Below, piece after piece: positions 63,319 through 64,000 of a DNA stretch of 64,000 nt. The stretch is taken from NCBI GenBank assembly GCA_020061995.1, contig JAGUXE010000166.1, positions 62,001 through 126,000 on the forward strand, in the 5' to 3' direction. The notes below the pieces were generated by a model. It was given only the letters and a program-made list of their open reading frames with translations. It was not told the DNA's origin and did no database searches. The translations under genes and the position numbers were made by a program. How positions within the stretch are numbered: the stretch's first letter is position 1; every line of letters starts with the position of its first letter. The stretch is from Ignavibacteriales bacterium. Its GTDB lineage: Bacteria; Bacteroidota; Ignavibacteria; Ignavibacteriales; Ignavibacteriaceae.

Positions 63319-64000
63319 GCCTGTTCAATCCTTAAGATAACTTTATTCGGCGCACAGGCAATAAAATCACCTTTTGAAATTGCATGTCCGCTTTGCTTGC
63401 ACAATTGATGTCTGCAAGAGGAAGAATGAACATGTGCAAAACCATCACCAATATTAAATACAACTTTACCCTGACTACCGTTTGCAGAAAGAGTAACACC
63501 TTTTCGGTTAAGATTAATTTTTTCGATTATTCCTTTTTCATTTTCTATAACTGCAACTTTATCGTTGCTATTGAATAAATCGAAGAATGAATTTTCTTTA
63601 ATTTCAGCTTGAAGAAGATAAACCCCATCTTTTCCGGAAATTGAATTTCTTATATCGATAAATCTTTGGGAAAAATCCGATTCGGGAGAATAGATATAGG
63701 AATTACTTTCTTTAATCAGAATATCTGCCGGTAAAGGGGAATTGAGTCTGCTGATATTCACTATTACTTTGTTCCCTGAAATAATATTATTACCGTTACT
63801 TTGAATCCTTGTTTTAATTACTGAAGCTAAAGAAGGATCTCCCTTTACATGTAATTCAAACGGATTATTTCTAAGCGTTGTATCTATAAATGAATTTAAC
63901 AAAGTTATAATGCTTTCTTTATCCTCCGGGACAAACCCGCAAAGAATCAGATTTTTGTTTGTTGAATTATTTGAAACAAATTTCCCGACAGTTAAACCGC
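63315..64000 (-). CDS. NusG domain II-containing protein, partial at window edge
   Basis: At least 228 codons are open to the window edge, without a start; the shorter form beginning at a TTG at 63902 is inside a longer frame. The C-terminal ~85 residues have the NusG-II pattern ('GDGFAHVHSSSCRHQLC', 'ISKGDFIACAPNKVIL'), often found next to ApbE and Rnf genes. The N-terminal part is not recognised. Its last codons overlap apbE by 4 bases, so it belongs to the Rnf operon. Confidence 0.72.
   Translation of the reverse strand, partial: GLTVGKFVSNNSTNKNLILCGFVPEDKESIITLLNSFIDTTLRNNPFELHVKGDPSLASVIKTRIQSNGNNIISGNKVIVNISRLNSPLPADILIKESNSYIYSPESDFSQRFIDIRNSISGKDGVYLLQAEIKENSFFDLFNSNDKVAVIENEKGIIEKINLNRKGVTLSANGSQGKVVFNIGDGFAHVHSSSCRHQLCKQSGHAISKGDFIACAPNKVILRIEQA

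Noticed and set aside
63315..63902. A complete 195-aa protein starting at TTG 63902
   Set aside because: The frame stays open to the window edge with coding-like sequence ('LILCGFVPEDKES'), so this is a truncated longer gene.
1..64000. CRISPR arrays, IS elements, prophage or conjugation genes
   Set aside because: No regularly spaced short repeats, transposases, integrases or phage proteins were seen in any frame.

Overview
The window looks like a chromosomal segment of a low-GC (AT-rich throughout), Gram-negative, outer-membrane-bearing member of the Ignavibacteria/Chlorobi side of the Bacteroidota. The evidence is: three proteins with C-terminal type IX secretion (Por/T9SS) sorting domains carrying the 'YPNPFNPSTTIKY' type of motif; lipid A genes (lpxB, lpxK); sensor proteins built from two-component-regulator propellers plus Y_Y_Y domains; and a Bacteroidota-type TTG-N21-TAnnTTTG promoter. 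No IS element, transposase, integrase, phage gene or CRISPR array was found. Species-level assignment is not possible from the sequence alone.

Layout. (1) 1-3.5 kb, minus strand: an accessory three-gene unit (small XRE-type HTH, a 773-aa protein with two GHKL ATPase domains, and a receiver-like protein cut by the window edge), followed by a structured, attC-like intergenic element. (2) 3.8-20 kb, minus strand: core metabolism and cell envelope: gpsA, plsY, ispD, queA, ppdK, lpxK, a lipid acyltransferase, lpxB, an ICMT-like methyltransferase, a HAD phosphatase, a T9SS cargo protein and smc. (3) 20-23.4 kb: a membrane-anchored GH2-like protein that seems to lack its acid/base residue, then rpsT and tRNA-Asn on the plus strand closed by a strong terminator. 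(4) 23.4-44.8 kb, minus strand: a dense partner-switching signalling region with an RsbW-type anti-sigma kinase, a STAS antagonist, five SpoIIE/RsbU-type PP2C phosphatases with different sensory inputs, a stand-alone receiver, and a 1696-aa histidine kinase with eight tandem GAF domains. A pair of exported amidohydrolase-family proteins, one apparently without metal ligands, sits in the middle. (5) 45-58.3 kb: a double substrate-binding lipoprotein, a LytS/LytTR pair, and a plus-strand run of exported proteins (BPL_N lipoprotein, FISUMP lipoprotein, BNR-like T9SS protein, S41 peptidase, PD40-like T9SS protein) and TldD/TldE. The region is bracketed by a 425-bp near-identical duplication whose second copy is a pseudogene fragment. 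(6) 58.6-64 kb, minus strand: a secreted GH13 pullulanase and an Rnf-associated operon (NusG-II protein, apbE, rnfB, rseC).

How the parts may work together. The inferred circuit in region 4 is: the eight-GAF kinase phosphorylates the receiver-PP2C translated from the overlapping next gene; this and the four other phosphatases dephosphorylate one or more STAS antagonists; the antagonists then titrate the RsbW-like kinase away from a sigma factor encoded elsewhere. Four of the five phosphatases are close paralogues fused to different sensors (two propellers, one 7TM module, one receiver), so many signals may feed one output. In region 5 the LytS/LytTR pair is divergent from the exported-protein run across a 400-bp gap containing two interlocked direct repeats, which makes local control plausible but unproven.
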